In this document: positions 1 through 6,251 of the stretch, piece after piece
Layout: each line of letters begins with the position of its first letter
Numbering within the stretch: the stretch's first letter is position 1
Origin: Butyricicoccus pullicaecorum
Lineage (GTDB): Bacteria; Bacillota; Clostridia; Oscillospirales; Butyricicoccaceae
DNA: 30,385 nt
Assembly (NCBI GenBank): GCA_018366195.1
Contig: JAGZIN010000026.1
Location: 1 to 30,385 of the forward strand
Direction of reading: 5' to 3'
Made by a program: the position numbers and the translations under genes
The notes under the pieces: generated by a model
Databases searched by the model: none
Told to the model about the DNA's origin: nothing
Seen by the model: only the letters and a program-made list of their open reading frames with translations

Positions 1-27
1 CTGGTGGAGACGAGGGGAATTGAACCC
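1..27 (-). other. attL: 3' end fragment of a tmRNA- or tRNA-Ala-like gene
   Basis: Read on the minus strand this stretch is a T-loop (GGTTCAATTCC) followed by an acceptor 3' half CGTCTCC, discriminator A and CCA. The 5' part of the gene is missing: continuing on the minus strand, the next bases (position 28 upward) are AT-rich phage DNA and no longer pair as a T stem. U70 and A73 are the alanine identity bases, and CGTCTCC pairs with a GGGGACG start such as Firmicutes tmRNA has, with the G3-U70 wobble. That makes ssrA the best guess and tRNA-Ala the alternative. Together with an integrase gene 130 bp away this marks the prophage's left attachment site. The intact gene should sit at the right end, outside the window. 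Confidence 0.75.
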
Positions 28-156
28 TATATAAAGTCATTTTTCAGAACTTTTCGTTTTGCATGAATACATGATGATGCTTGTTTTGCACATATTATAA
101 CACATATACGAACAGATGAATTTTGTTGAATGAAAATAAGTGGGTTAAAAAGTGGG
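28..156. promoter_or_regulatory. AT-rich attachment-site arm with short direct repeats
   Basis: The non-coding stretch between attL and the integrase stop is AT-rich. It has two short direct repeat pairs: GTTTTGCA at 56-63 and 83-90, and AAGTGGGTTA at 138-147 and 150-159, the second overlapping the integrase stop codon. Short direct repeats beside a tyrosine-integrase core site are typical arm-type integrase or excisionase binding sites. That role is inferred from position only. Confidence 0.4.
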
Positions 157-1227
157 TTATTCATTGGAGAGGATTCTAGAAAAAAGCTCGTCTAGCTGTT
201 GAGCAGTCTCCTGCATTTCTCCACGAACTTCATGCCCGTATATGCCAAATGTATCCATGTTTTTAGAGTGACCGACGAGCGGGCGGATTTGTCCTTCTGT
301 TAGATTCTTCGCAATAGAAATAAATGTGTGACGCATTTCATAGGGGGTAGTCTTAGGAATATCATTCGCTACACAATATCTTTGCCAAGACTTGCGATAG
401 GTTTGTGGATCAATCTCTCCAAAAATACGGTCGCTATCTGATATACGCCTTTGTGCGGCAAGGATATCTATTGCTGTCTGAGATAAAAAGAAATGTCGCA
501 CTGCGTTCTCGTTTTTTCCTGTTGTAACTTCATGGTATGCGTTGATGGAGCGTGTCACAAAGACCTCATCATTTTTAACATCTTGCCAACGAAGTCCTAA
601 TAGCTCTCCAGGGCGCAGACCAGTCAAAACCTGAAAACGATAGGCATACACGAACGGGTCAGGGATAGGTTTACCACGCAGAGTCGTTGTATTTGAGGAA
701 AACAGGGTTGCGAGGTGTTCAGGCTGCAAGATTTGTTTTTGTGCGCAGCGAGCACCTTTGGGAATGGTGACATTCTCTGGAAATAGTGTTGTTGCCTTTC
801 GTTTGCGACAATACTTCACAAAACTGAGTACGGTCGCGCGCAGATTCGTGAGTGTCTTTTTAGATAGTCCTTTGGTGTAGGCTTTGTTAATGATATTTTG
901 TAGATGCTGTTCTGTAATGTCAGATATTTTGCGCTTGCCAATCACAGGGAGAATCCAATTGCGTCCAAATGCTTCAATTTTTATCCAGTTGCTTTTGGAG
1001 GTGGTGTCTTTGAGCGTGTTCACATAGTCTGTGAAAAGTTGCTGAACACGAAGGGTGGTATCAGTTATATTATCATCCAGCCACGCATCAGCTTTGGCAT
1101 GACAGACACGCTGTCCAGTACGCCCAGGCGTTGAGCATGTAAAGGTTCGACGCTCGCCGTTTTTCTGCACCTTGATCTGCCAGCGGTTATAGTTCTCTAA
1201 CCATTTGGCTGTATTGGTTCTGCGCAT
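157..1227 (-). CDS. int: Phage integrase, tyrosine recombinase
   Basis: This 356-residue site-specific recombinase integrates and excises the prophage by strand exchange between attP and attB. Residues 1-55 look like an arm-binding domain. Residues 58-145 match the SAM-like core-binding domain of phage integrases. The catalytic domain follows, with Arg205 in TGLRPGELLGLRW, the second box as YEMRH (Arg299, His300), Gly319-His320, and the nucleophile Tyr330 in FGIYGH. The ATG at 1227 has an AAAGGG ribosome binding site. The gene starts 24 bp after the stop of the KilA-N gene on the same strand, so the two are probably co-transcribed leftward. It is the gene nearest attL, as usual for temperate phages. 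Full length, no defect seen. Confidence 0.96.
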   Translation of the reverse strand: MRRTNTAKWLENYNRWQIKVQKNGERRTFTCSTPGRTGQRVCHAKADAWLDDNITDTTLRVQQLFTDYVNTLKDTTSKSNWIKIEAFGRNWILPVIGKRKISDITEQHLQNIINKAYTKGLSKKTLTNLRATVLSFVKYCRKRKATTLFPENVTIPKGARCAQKQILQPEHLATLFSSNTTTLRGKPIPDPFVYAYRFQVLTGLRPGELLGLRWQDVKNDEVFVTRSINAYHEVTTGKNENAVRHFFLSQTAIDILAAQRRISDSDRIFGEIDPQTYRKSWQRYCVANDIPKTTPYEMRHTFISIAKNLTEGQIRPLVGHSKNMDTFGIYGHEVRGEMQETAQQLDELFSRILSNE

Positions 1228-1250
1228 GAAATAACCCTTTCTGTGTGCGT

Positions 1251-2126
1251 TTATTTATCTGGTAATTGAGGGGTATTGTGTAGTTGGTGGAGATCGCGTG
1301 CTCCCTTATCTTGACTTAGTTTGTTCATTAACTTAATTGCTTGTTGGTTCAAGAAGCGTGCACGCTCGTCTTGCGACTTGCCTTGCTCAATTAGGAGTGC
1401 ATTCGTGGTTTCTAAGTTGACTAAAACAAGCAGTTGCTCAATAGAGGCATAATCGCGCATATTACCTTTTAAATCCGGATTACGCCTATTCCATTCTTTT
1501 GCGGTCATTCCAAATAACGCTACATTCAAAACATCAGCTTCATCGGCATATATGAAACGGTGCTGACCAGAAGGCAACTCATCAGGAATAAGATTTGCTT
1601 TAATTGCATCTGTGTGAATTCGATAGTTGGTTTTAGCAAGAACACGATTGACACTCCATCCAAGAGAGAGTCTATGGTTTTCATCCTCTTTGAGACGTTG
1701 ATAGTCTTTGATGATATAAAGCTTAAACTCCGGAGAGAGCCATGATGCAAACTCGAATGCAATATCTTTGTGTGCGAACGTGCCCCCACCATAACGACCT
1801 GACTTGGATACTATACCAATCGCGTTGGTAGCCTTGATCCATTGCTGAGGAGAGAGGGTAAATGCGTTTTCACCAGCGCGATTTTTAAAGGAGTCGAATT
1901 CGACCCCTTTAAAATGGGGATTGTTTAATTGCTCCCATAGCCCAAGAAAGTCGAGTGTAGAACGATTTCGAAGCCAGTTTTTGATTACATCTTTTGGAGC
2001 AGAGGGGTTTTTAAATGCTGCAATGTCAGTCAGTGAGATATAATCGTCTGAATTGGAGTAGGACAGAACAGTGATTTCTGTATCTTGTGCATAGATAGTT
2101 CCTTTTACAGGTTTTTCTTTCGACAT
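1251..2126 (-). CDS. KilA-N domain protein
   Basis: This 291-residue protein has an N-terminal KilA-N domain, roughly residues 25-150. Recognisable parts are YISLTDIAAFKNPSAP, the NWLRNRSTLDFLGLWEQLNNP segment region, the WIKATNAIGIVSKSGRYGG segment region and FAHKDIAFEFASWLSPEFKLY. KilA-N domains bind DNA in phages and large DNA viruses; many such phage proteins act as antirepressors or regulators, but the role here is not established. The C-terminal half (about 150-291) is helical and charged, with no family I recognise. The start has a strong AAAGGAG site. Palindrome copy 1 lies about 30 bp upstream and the promoter-bearing repeat R1 extends beyond it, so transcription probably starts inside R1. 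It is followed closely by the integrase gene. Confidence 0.9.
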   Translation of the reverse strand: MSKEKPVKGTIYAQDTEITVLSYSNSDDYISLTDIAAFKNPSAPKDVIKNWLRNRSTLDFLGLWEQLNNPHFKGVEFDSFKNRAGENAFTLSPQQWIKATNAIGIVSKSGRYGGGTFAHKDIAFEFASWLSPEFKLYIIKDYQRLKEDENHRLSLGWSVNRVLAKTNYRIHTDAIKANLIPDELPSGQHRFIYADEADVLNVALFGMTAKEWNRRNPDLKGNMRDYASIEQLLVLVNLETTNALLIEQGKSQDERARFLNQQAIKLMNKLSQDKGARDLHQLHNTPQLPDK

Positions 2127-2155
2127 AGAAAGGCTCCTTTATCTATTTGCCTAAT

Positions 2156-2172
2156 GCGTCCAATTTGGACAC
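2156..2172. promoter_or_regulatory. Dispersed palindrome, copy 1 (one mismatch)
   Basis: GCGTCCAATTTGGACAC differs at one position from the 17-bp palindrome found eight times in the window. It sits 30 bp upstream of the KilA-N start codon and forms the left edge of the 192-bp repeat R1. Confidence 0.8.
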
Positions 2173-2347
2173 ATATGTTTTTATTTTGAAACTTGCTTTT
2201 CTTATACAATACGGTATGATACAGACATGGCTGCGCAGTCAATTTTTGACAGAAAGTAGGAACTCACCATGTCTATTTATCTCGAACTGCTTCAATTGCT
2301 TGCGAATAGCCGGAACCCTGTTTTATTGCTCAGCCTCCTTTTGGAAA
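2156..2347. repeat. 192-bp direct repeat R1
   Basis: This segment matches 4291-4482 with a constant offset of 2135 bp and 10 mismatches (about 95% identity). It begins exactly at a dispersed palindrome. Its last 18 bases correspond to the 3' end of the repressor gene in R2 and still read as a short C-terminal tail (PKGG-stop on the minus strand, against SKEG-stop in cI). R1 therefore looks like a relic of the region that once followed cI. Both copies sit upstream of a leftward gene (KilA-N here, the lipoprotein for R2), so each probably supplies a promoter. Confidence 0.93.
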
Positions 2348-2386
2348 CATGTGTTCGGTTTCGAATGCAATCTTTTTCCCGACACT

Positions 2387-3565
2387 TTATTTACGAGCAG
2401 ACGGCAGTACATAGGAGCCATCTGGAAGAATGTGGGTATATTTGGGGAAACGGCGGCATACATGTGCCTGAAGCAGCGGAGGATTTGCGCACTCCAACTC
2501 CTGCATCAGTGTGCCGTATCGAGCGATAACAGACGCCAAGTAGTATGTATAATTGCGTAGTTCATAGATATGAGCCATAGACCGCCGGATTTCCTTTTTC
2601 TCTACATCTGGCAGGATAATTATGGTCTGTGTATCTGTCAGAATCAAGCGGCAAATCCACTTACGAACATTGTTTTGATACAGGATTGCCACATAAGACT
2701 CTGTCTTTTTATAGCTGATATCGTTGAGGTTCACATAATCCTTCAGAACCCGTTTGAGCTCTGCATACGCATTCTGTTCCAGCGTGCTCAGCGTCAGAGG
2801 CTCAGGTTCCGGCTGTGGGGAGACGGGAGCCGATTCTGCTGCTGGTGCAGGAGGGCTTACAGAGAGCGCAGTTTTAATTTTATCATTCATCAGCTCGCTG
2901 ACAAACTCGTCTAAGGAATCTTTGATTAGAGGACGGAAGCGCTCCACTACATTTTGTGTTTTGGTTCCTTGATATAAGTCTTTCAAAATAAAACGCACAA
3001 ATTCATCAGAAGGGCGTTCCCATTGTGCAGCAAGCAGCTGCTTGACAGAGTCTTTATACTTCAGGTCGGAGGCAGATTCCGCAATTTGCGCGACATTGAA
3101 AGAATCCTTGTGGAATTTTTGCAATTCTTCAATTTGGGTTTCACGTAAGTGAAGCAAATCGAAATCCAGAAAGGGAATGGCGTCCATTTTATTTTGATTG
3201 TCCAAATCGGTATAGAAGCGATAACGAATCCCATTGGTTAAAATTGCAAACTTTGCTTCTGTGGTTGAGAAATATCGAAAAAGCTGAGAGTCATGTTTTT
3301 CAAGATTGCGGTTGATTGACTTGGCTTCGATGATGATGACAGGCTTACCCTCCTGTAAAATCGCATAGTCAACCTTTTCGCCGCGTTTAATCCCCACATC
3401 GGCGACAAACTCTGGAACAAATGTGGTTGGGTCGAACACATCATAGCCAAGTAACTGGAAGAATGGCAGTATAACAGAGGTCTTTGTTGCTTCTTCCGTT
3501 GTGATAGAATCCTTGAAGCCGGTAATCTTTTTGACAAATTGCTGGAGCTGTTCTGCAAAACTCAT
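2387..3565 (-). CDS. Solitary type I restriction enzyme HsdR N-terminal-like nuclease
   Basis: This 392-residue protein has an N-terminal HSDR_N / PD-(D/E)xK nuclease domain in residues 1-150. Asp66 lies in GEKVDYAIL, Glu80-Ala-Lys82 in VIIIEAK, and Gln94 in DSQLFRYF. It lacks the helicase/translocase part of a true HsdR, and no hsdM or hsdS is nearby. A Pro/Ala/Glu linker (about 238-258) leads to a C-terminal region of about 130 residues that I do not recognise. Such stand-alone proteins are common in Firmicutes prophages, with unproven function; defence against other phages is a reasonable inference. The start has a GGGGGA ribosome site, and palindrome copy 2 ends 16 bp upstream. The gene lies inside the accessory cassette bounded by R1 and R2, downstream of the lipoprotein gene on the same strand. 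Confidence 0.85.
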   Translation of the reverse strand: MSFAEQLQQFVKKITGFKDSITTEEATKTSVILPFFQLLGYDVFDPTTFVPEFVADVGIKRGEKVDYAILQEGKPVIIIEAKSINRNLEKHDSQLFRYFSTTEAKFAILTNGIRYRFYTDLDNQNKMDAIPFLDFDLLHLRETQIEELQKFHKDSFNVAQIAESASDLKYKDSVKQLLAAQWERPSDEFVRFILKDLYQGTKTQNVVERFRPLIKDSLDEFVSELMNDKIKTALSVSPPAPAAESAPVSPQPEPEPLTLSTLEQNAYAELKRVLKDYVNLNDISYKKTESYVAILYQNNVRKWICRLILTDTQTIIILPDVEKKEIRRSMAHIYELRNYTYYLASVIARYGTLMQELECANPPLLQAHVCRRFPKYTHILPDGSYVLPSARK

Positions 3566-3580
3566 CTCTCTATCCCCCTT

Positions 3581-3597
3581 GTGTCCAAATTGGACAC
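3581..3597. promoter_or_regulatory. Dispersed palindrome, copy 2 (perfect)
   Basis: GTGTCCAAATTGGACAC fills the short gap between the lipoprotein stop (3599) and the nuclease start (3565). It lies just upstream of the nuclease ribosome binding site. Confidence 0.9.
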
Positions 3598-3598
3598 A

Positions 3599-4276
3599 TT
3601 ATTGTTTTTCACTCATAATGGATTGCATTTGTTTATCAAAATTAGTTGGTGTAATTGTCAATGTTAAATCAACAATACCATTAGTTTCAGTATTCACAGT
3701 AGCAGCAATACTAAATTTAGCATCACCTATTGTTGTTTGTGGAGAATTTGCATAATCAGACACATTCTGCGATATCCATTCTTGAGCATTGGCTACATCA
3801 GCAGTATCATATGGAATACTAGCGCAATAACTGAAGTATGATTGTGCAAACCCAAGAATATCTTCATTTCTTGCGGCTTGGGAACTTATGATAGAGAATA
3901 CAGCAGTAGTAATAGCCTCATCTTCATCGAGAGAAAGATTATAGGCTAACGTAACACCTGTGCCCGAAATTTCTAGTGATGAGGTACAATATTTTGAACT
4001 AAAGCTGGTTTCCGCTGCATCTTTTACCTCACCTTTCGGAATCCCACCGGATTGCTCTAATCCAAGCCGAATATCGAGCGCATTAGAGCCGGGGATACCT
4101 ACCAATGTTTTACGTTCGGGTTCAGATTCAGAGACATCAGTATCATTGTTAGGCAGGTCAGTAGTAACATTCGCTGCTGTATTTACATCATCTTTTTTAG
4201 GGCTGTCTGTATTGCTGCATGCAGCAAGTGTAGTAACAAGACAACATGCAAGAATTCCTGCCAAAATCTTTTTCAT
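3599..4276 (-). CDS. Predicted surface lipoprotein
   Basis: This 225-residue protein begins with a lipoprotein signal peptide: MKK, a hydrophobic stretch, then the lipobox LAAC with the lipidated cysteine at position 20. An Asp/Asn/Thr/Ser-rich linker (about 21-60) follows, then an extracellular domain of about 160 residues that I do not recognise. It should be anchored on the outer face of the membrane. It is the first gene of the accessory pair inside the R1-R2 cassette and is expressed leftward, away from the lytic genes, which fits a lysogenic-conversion gene. Superinfection exclusion is a plausible but unproven role. Base composition is more AT-rich than the structural genes, consistent with separate acquisition. 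The GGGGGA ribosome site is followed by a normal spacing to ATG. Palindrome copy 3 lies 15 bp upstream. Confidence 0.85.
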   Translation of the reverse strand: MKKILAGILACCLVTTLAACSNTDSPKKDDVNTAANVTTDLPNNDTDVSESEPERKTLVGIPGSNALDIRLGLEQSGGIPKGEVKDAAETSFSSKYCTSSLEISGTGVTLAYNLSLDEDEAITTAVFSIISSQAARNEDILGFAQSYFSYCASIPYDTADVANAQEWISQNVSDYANSPQTTIGDAKFSIAATVNTETNGIVDLTLTITPTNFDKQMQSIMSEKQ

Positions 4277-4290
4277 AACAAATCCCCCGT

Positions 4291-4307
4291 GTGTCCCAAT
4301 TGGACAT
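4291..4307. promoter_or_regulatory. Dispersed palindrome, copy 3 (two mismatches)
   Basis: GTGTCCCAATTGGACAT differs at two positions from the consensus. It starts repeat R2 and lies 15 bp upstream of the lipoprotein start codon. Confidence 0.75.
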
Positions 4308-4482
4308 ATATATTTTTATTTTGAAACTTGCTTTTCTTATACAATACGGTATGATACAGACATGGCTGCGCAGTCAATTTTTGACAGAAAGTAGGAACTC
4401 ACTATGTCTATTTATCTCGAACTGCTTCAATTGCTTGCGAACAGCCGAAACCCTGTTTTATTGCTCAGCCTTCTTTTGAAAA
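4291..4482. repeat. 192-bp direct repeat R2
   Basis: This is the second copy of the repeat at 2156-2347. It covers the gap between cI and the lipoprotein gene plus the last 18 bp of cI. On the plus strand both copies carry TTGCTT and TATGAT boxes 16 bp apart (2190-2195/2212-2217 and 4325-4330/4347-4352). On the minus strand there is a TTGACT box upstream of AT-rich hexamers. Promoter activity in either direction is plausible but not certain. Recombination between R1 and R2 would delete 2135 bp, removing the nuclease and lipoprotein genes. Confidence 0.93.
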
Positions 4483-4517
4483 AGGCGGCTGAGATGCAAG
4501 ATACTGACCATACCTAA
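4404..4517 (+). CDS. Possible small hydrophobic peptide gene in repeat R2
   Basis: A 37-codon reading frame starts MSIYLELLQLLANSRNPVLL and ends in a charged tail antisense to cI. A weak AGGA site lies 7 bp upstream and a candidate promoter at 4325-4352. The copy in R1 starts at 2269 with the same first 25 residues but then runs antisense into the nuclease gene. The hydrophobic helix recalls small membrane peptides. However, the two copies diverge exactly where the repeat ends, so the frame may simply be a by-product of the repeat. No homologue recognised. Confidence 0.2.
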   Translation: MSIYLELLQLLANSRNPVLLLSLLLKKAAEMQDTDHT

Positions 4518-4809
4518 GCAGCTCCTGCTGTTGGTCAGGGGTCAGCTGATCCACCAAATCTTTTAGCAGCTGCAACTCTTTGGCGTCCACCTCTTCTAAG
4601 GTGGACGCTTTTTTTTCGATTTCGGATATTCCGATAAGATAATCTACATCAACATGATAATATGCAGATAAACGACTCAATGTTTCCAATGCAGGCTCAC
4701 TGGCTCCAGTTTCATACTTTGTATAGGTTGTGCGATCGATGCCTAAAAAAGCAGCAAGTTCTTTTTGAGTTTTATTGTGTTTTATGCGTAATTCTTTTAG
4801 ACGGAGCAT
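4465..4809 (-). CDS. cI-like repressor, XRE-family helix-turn-helix
   Basis: This 114-residue regulator has an N-terminal XRE/HTH_3 domain in residues 1-60, with the recognition region KTQKELAAFLGIDRTTYTKYE. A short helical C-terminal part (about 65-105) probably serves for dimerisation. It has no S24/LexA-type self-cleaving peptidase domain, so induction by direct RecA-mediated cleavage is not expected. It is transcribed divergently from the Cro-like gene, the standard arrangement of a temperate phage switch, and four similar operators lie between them. The ATG at 4809 has a GAGGTG ribosome site. Its last 18 bp lie within repeat R2. It most likely maintains lysogeny and regulates its own promoter. 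Confidence 0.9.
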   Translation of the reverse strand: MLRLKELRIKHNKTQKELAAFLGIDRTTYTKYETGASEPALETLSRLSAYYHVDVDYLIGISEIEKKASTLEEVDAKELQLLKDLVDQLTPDQQQELLRYGQYLASQPPFSKEG

Positions 4810-4826
4810 ATAGTCACCTCATTCAC

Positions 4827-4855
4827 ATTATATGTGAAATAAATTCACACATCAA
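4827..4855 (-). promoter_or_regulatory. Promoter for the repressor gene
   Basis: On the minus strand there is TTGATG (4850-4855), a 17-bp spacer and TATAAT (4827-4832), ending 18 bp upstream of the repressor ATG. The first operator (4834-4848) fills the spacer, so bound repressor should block it. Confidence 0.7.
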
Positions 4856-4883
4856 GAAAGGTGAAGAAATTTCACACTTTATA

Positions 4884-4912
4884 TTGACAAGTGAAATAAA
4901 TGCACTTATAAT
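4884..4912 (+). promoter_or_regulatory. Rightward early lytic promoter
   Basis: Perfect consensus boxes TTGACA (4884-4889) and TATAAT (4907-4912) are separated by 17 bp. The third operator lies in the spacer and the fourth just downstream. It should drive the Cro-like gene and the early operon. Confidence 0.9.
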
Positions 4913-4953
4913 ACAAGACAAGGTGATGATACTTCACATAAAGGAGGAGAATT

Positions 4954-5148
4954 ATGAAGCAAATAAAAATCTATCGGGAAATGCGTGGCTTAACGCAGCA
5001 GCAATTTGCAGACTGTATTCAAGAAAATCGAGCAACTATTGCAAAATGGGAGACTGGATCTGCTTTTCCGCGAGCAGAAAAATTACCTTTCATTGCAAGT
5101 GCTTTGGGCTGCACCATTGATGAATTATATGGACGAGAAAAGGAGTGA
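4954..5148 (+). CDS. Cro-like XRE-family regulator
   Basis: This 64-residue protein is almost entirely one helix-turn-helix domain: LTQQQFADCIQENRATIAKWE followed by the ALGCTIDELYG ending typical of XRE proteins. It starts with a strong AAAGGAGG site 8 bp before ATG, immediately downstream of the rightward promoter and fourth operator, and faces away from cI. By position it is the lytic-side counterpart of the repressor, competing for the same operators. The next small regulator follows after 5 bp. Confidence 0.88.
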   Translation: MKQIKIYREMRGLTQQQFADCIQENRATIAKWETGSAFPRAEKLPFIASALGCTIDELYGREKE

Positions 5149-5153
5149 TTTTT

Positions 5154-5381
5154 ATGGCAAAGCCGTTCAAAGAGCTACGCAAGCTGATGTATGCAGAAGG
5201 AATTGACCAGCGGTTTTTGGCAATGACATTAGGCAAAGGTACGACTTATGTGTCATTACGAATCCGCGGTCTCGCGCCGTGGGATATGTTGGACGTATAT
5301 GTTTTGTGTGATTTGTTTGAGATTCCTACAGGTGAAATTCCACTTTACTTTCCACGCGAGGATATTTGCGCGAGAAAATAA
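5154..5381 (+). CDS. Small HTH-like regulatory protein
   Basis: This 75-residue protein starts at the ATG at 5154. An AGGAG site at 5141-5145 lies 8 bp before it and overlaps the alternative upstream GTG, which excludes that start. The sequence KPFKELRKLMYAEGIDQRFLAMTLGKGTTYVSLRIRG resembles a helix-turn-helix, and the ending DLFEIPTGEIPLYFP is like that of phage XRE-type proteins. It lies directly behind the Cro-like gene in the early operon. It is probably a DNA-binding regulator or an excisionase-type helper; which one cannot be told. Confidence 0.65.
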   Translation: MAKPFKELRKLMYAEGIDQRFLAMTLGKGTTYVSLRIRGLAPWDMLDVYVLCDLFEIPTGEIPLYFPREDICARK

Positions 5382-5438
5382 GCGTAAGTCCTCAATAGTA
5401 TATTTTAATTATAGCAACTAAAAGGAGGTACAAACAGT

Positions 5439-5909
5439 ATGAAACCCAACCAGAATATCTATCAATCAGCCCGTGAACGTGCTGGTTTGACACAGGAATC
5501 GGCATCAGAACAGCTCTACATATCAACGGAAAGCCTGCGCATGTATGAGACAGGTCGCCGCCGACCGTCTGATGAAATGGCAGTGATGATGGCAGAGGTT
5601 TACCGTGAGGAAGCATTGGTTTACCGCCATATCAAGGCAAGCCCAGCGGGGCGCGTGCTGCCTGATCTGACTGAACGCTCGTTGCAGGAAGGTACGATAC
5701 GTCTGTTCCGTCTGCTGCGGCAGTTTGTGCGTGAGCAGCACGTGGAAACCTTGCTCGAAATCGCAGAGGACGGCATCATTGACGAGCAGGAACGCCCCAT
5801 CTACCACCAAATCATGTCTGATTTGCGGGAAATCGTGGAAACCGTCATTGCAATTTCGTTTACCTCGGAAGGGCAAGAAAAAACGCCCTATCGGTCGGCA
5901 AACCGATAA
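5439..5909 (+). CDS. XRE-family regulator with helical C-terminal region
   Basis: This 156-residue protein has a helix-turn-helix in residues 5-60: SARERAGLTQESASEQLYIS, then LRMYETGRRRPSDEMAVMMAEVY. A C-terminal helical region of about 90 residues looks like a protein-interaction part. The start has the strong site AAAGGAGG. It is the third consecutive HTH gene of the early operon. Proteins of this type, with a repressor-like head and a helical tail, are common in Clostridia prophages; the target is unknown. The stop codon lies within a short hairpin (5889-5908) that begins a structured intergenic stretch. Confidence 0.8.
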   Translation: MKPNQNIYQSARERAGLTQESASEQLYISTESLRMYETGRRRPSDEMAVMMAEVYREEALVYRHIKASPAGRVLPDLTERSLQEGTIRLFRLLRQFVREQHVETLLEIAEDGIIDEQERPIYHQIMSDLREIVETVIAISFTSEGQEKTPYRSANR

Positions 5910-6027
5910 GGCGCAAGAGCGTTTGGAATACACTCGAAACTCGCACTTTCAGTGTACTCCAAATGCTTGAAAAAGTCAAGGAAAAGCCGTGAACAGCCGC
6001 AAAAAAGGTGTAAGTCCTGTGCGGCTG
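5889..6027 (+). other. Three consecutive hairpins between early genes
   Basis: Hairpin 1 is TATCGG (5889-5894) with CCGATA (5903-5908). Hairpin 2 has a 17-bp stem, 5918-5934 with 5951-5967, holding one A-C mismatch and one G-U pair around a 16-nt loop. Hairpin 3 is CAGCCGCA (5994-6001) with TGCGGCTG (6020-6027). None has the U-run of a classical terminator. They could be mRNA processing or stability elements, a small RNA, or a leader of the following membrane-protein gene. Confidence 0.6.
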
Positions 6028-6061
6028 GTTGCGGCGTGCCGAAAAACAAGGAGTATACAAA

Positions 6062-6244
6062 ATGAAAATGATATATCAGGTCGCTGCTGTTTTGTGTGCT
6101 GCGACTATTTTAGGACAGGTCGGCTGCTGTGATGCAGGAACAATCAGTTTTTGGGAGTGCCTTCTGCGTGTGCTGGGGTGCGTCTTTGCTCTGATGGCGT
6201 GTTATGCCATGGAATGTCGAGGTAGAATGAAAAAAAGGAGATGA
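6062..6244 (+). CDS. Small membrane protein
   Basis: This 60-residue protein has an N-terminal hydrophobic segment (about 4-20) and a second one (about 29-47, WECLLRVLGCVFALMACYAM), then a basic end RGRMKKRR. It may span the membrane twice, or the first segment may be a signal peptide. An AAGGAG site lies 7 bp before the ATG at 6062. It sits between the regulators and the replication initiator gene. No family recognised, function unknown. Confidence 0.6.
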   Translation: MKMIYQVAAVLCAATILGQVGCCDAGTISFWECLLRVLGCVFALMACYAMECRGRMKKRR

Positions 6245-6251
6245 TACGACT

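Larger units (their letters stand above)
4822..4937. promoter_or_regulatory. Four-operator array of the lysogeny switch
   Basis: Four 15-bp inverted repeats of form GTGAA-N5-TTCAC occur at 4834-4848, 4861-4875, 4891-4905 (one half TGCAC) and 4923-4937 (one half GTGAT). Centres are 27, 30 and 32 bp apart, about three helical turns each. An overlapping outward palindrome TTCACATTATATGTGAA is at 4822-4838. Their placement inside both promoters and before the Cro-like gene makes them the expected binding sites for the repressor and Cro-like protein. Confidence 0.85.

Noticed and set aside
2147..2560. Long plus-strand open frame antisense to the nuclease gene
   Set aside because: It is a shadow of the minus-strand nuclease and repeat R1; only its short N-terminal part recurs in R2.
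5382..6020. GTAAGTCCT appears twice, near 5386 and 6011
   Set aside because: A 9-mer repeated twice in 30 kb can occur by chance and the surroundings are not similar.
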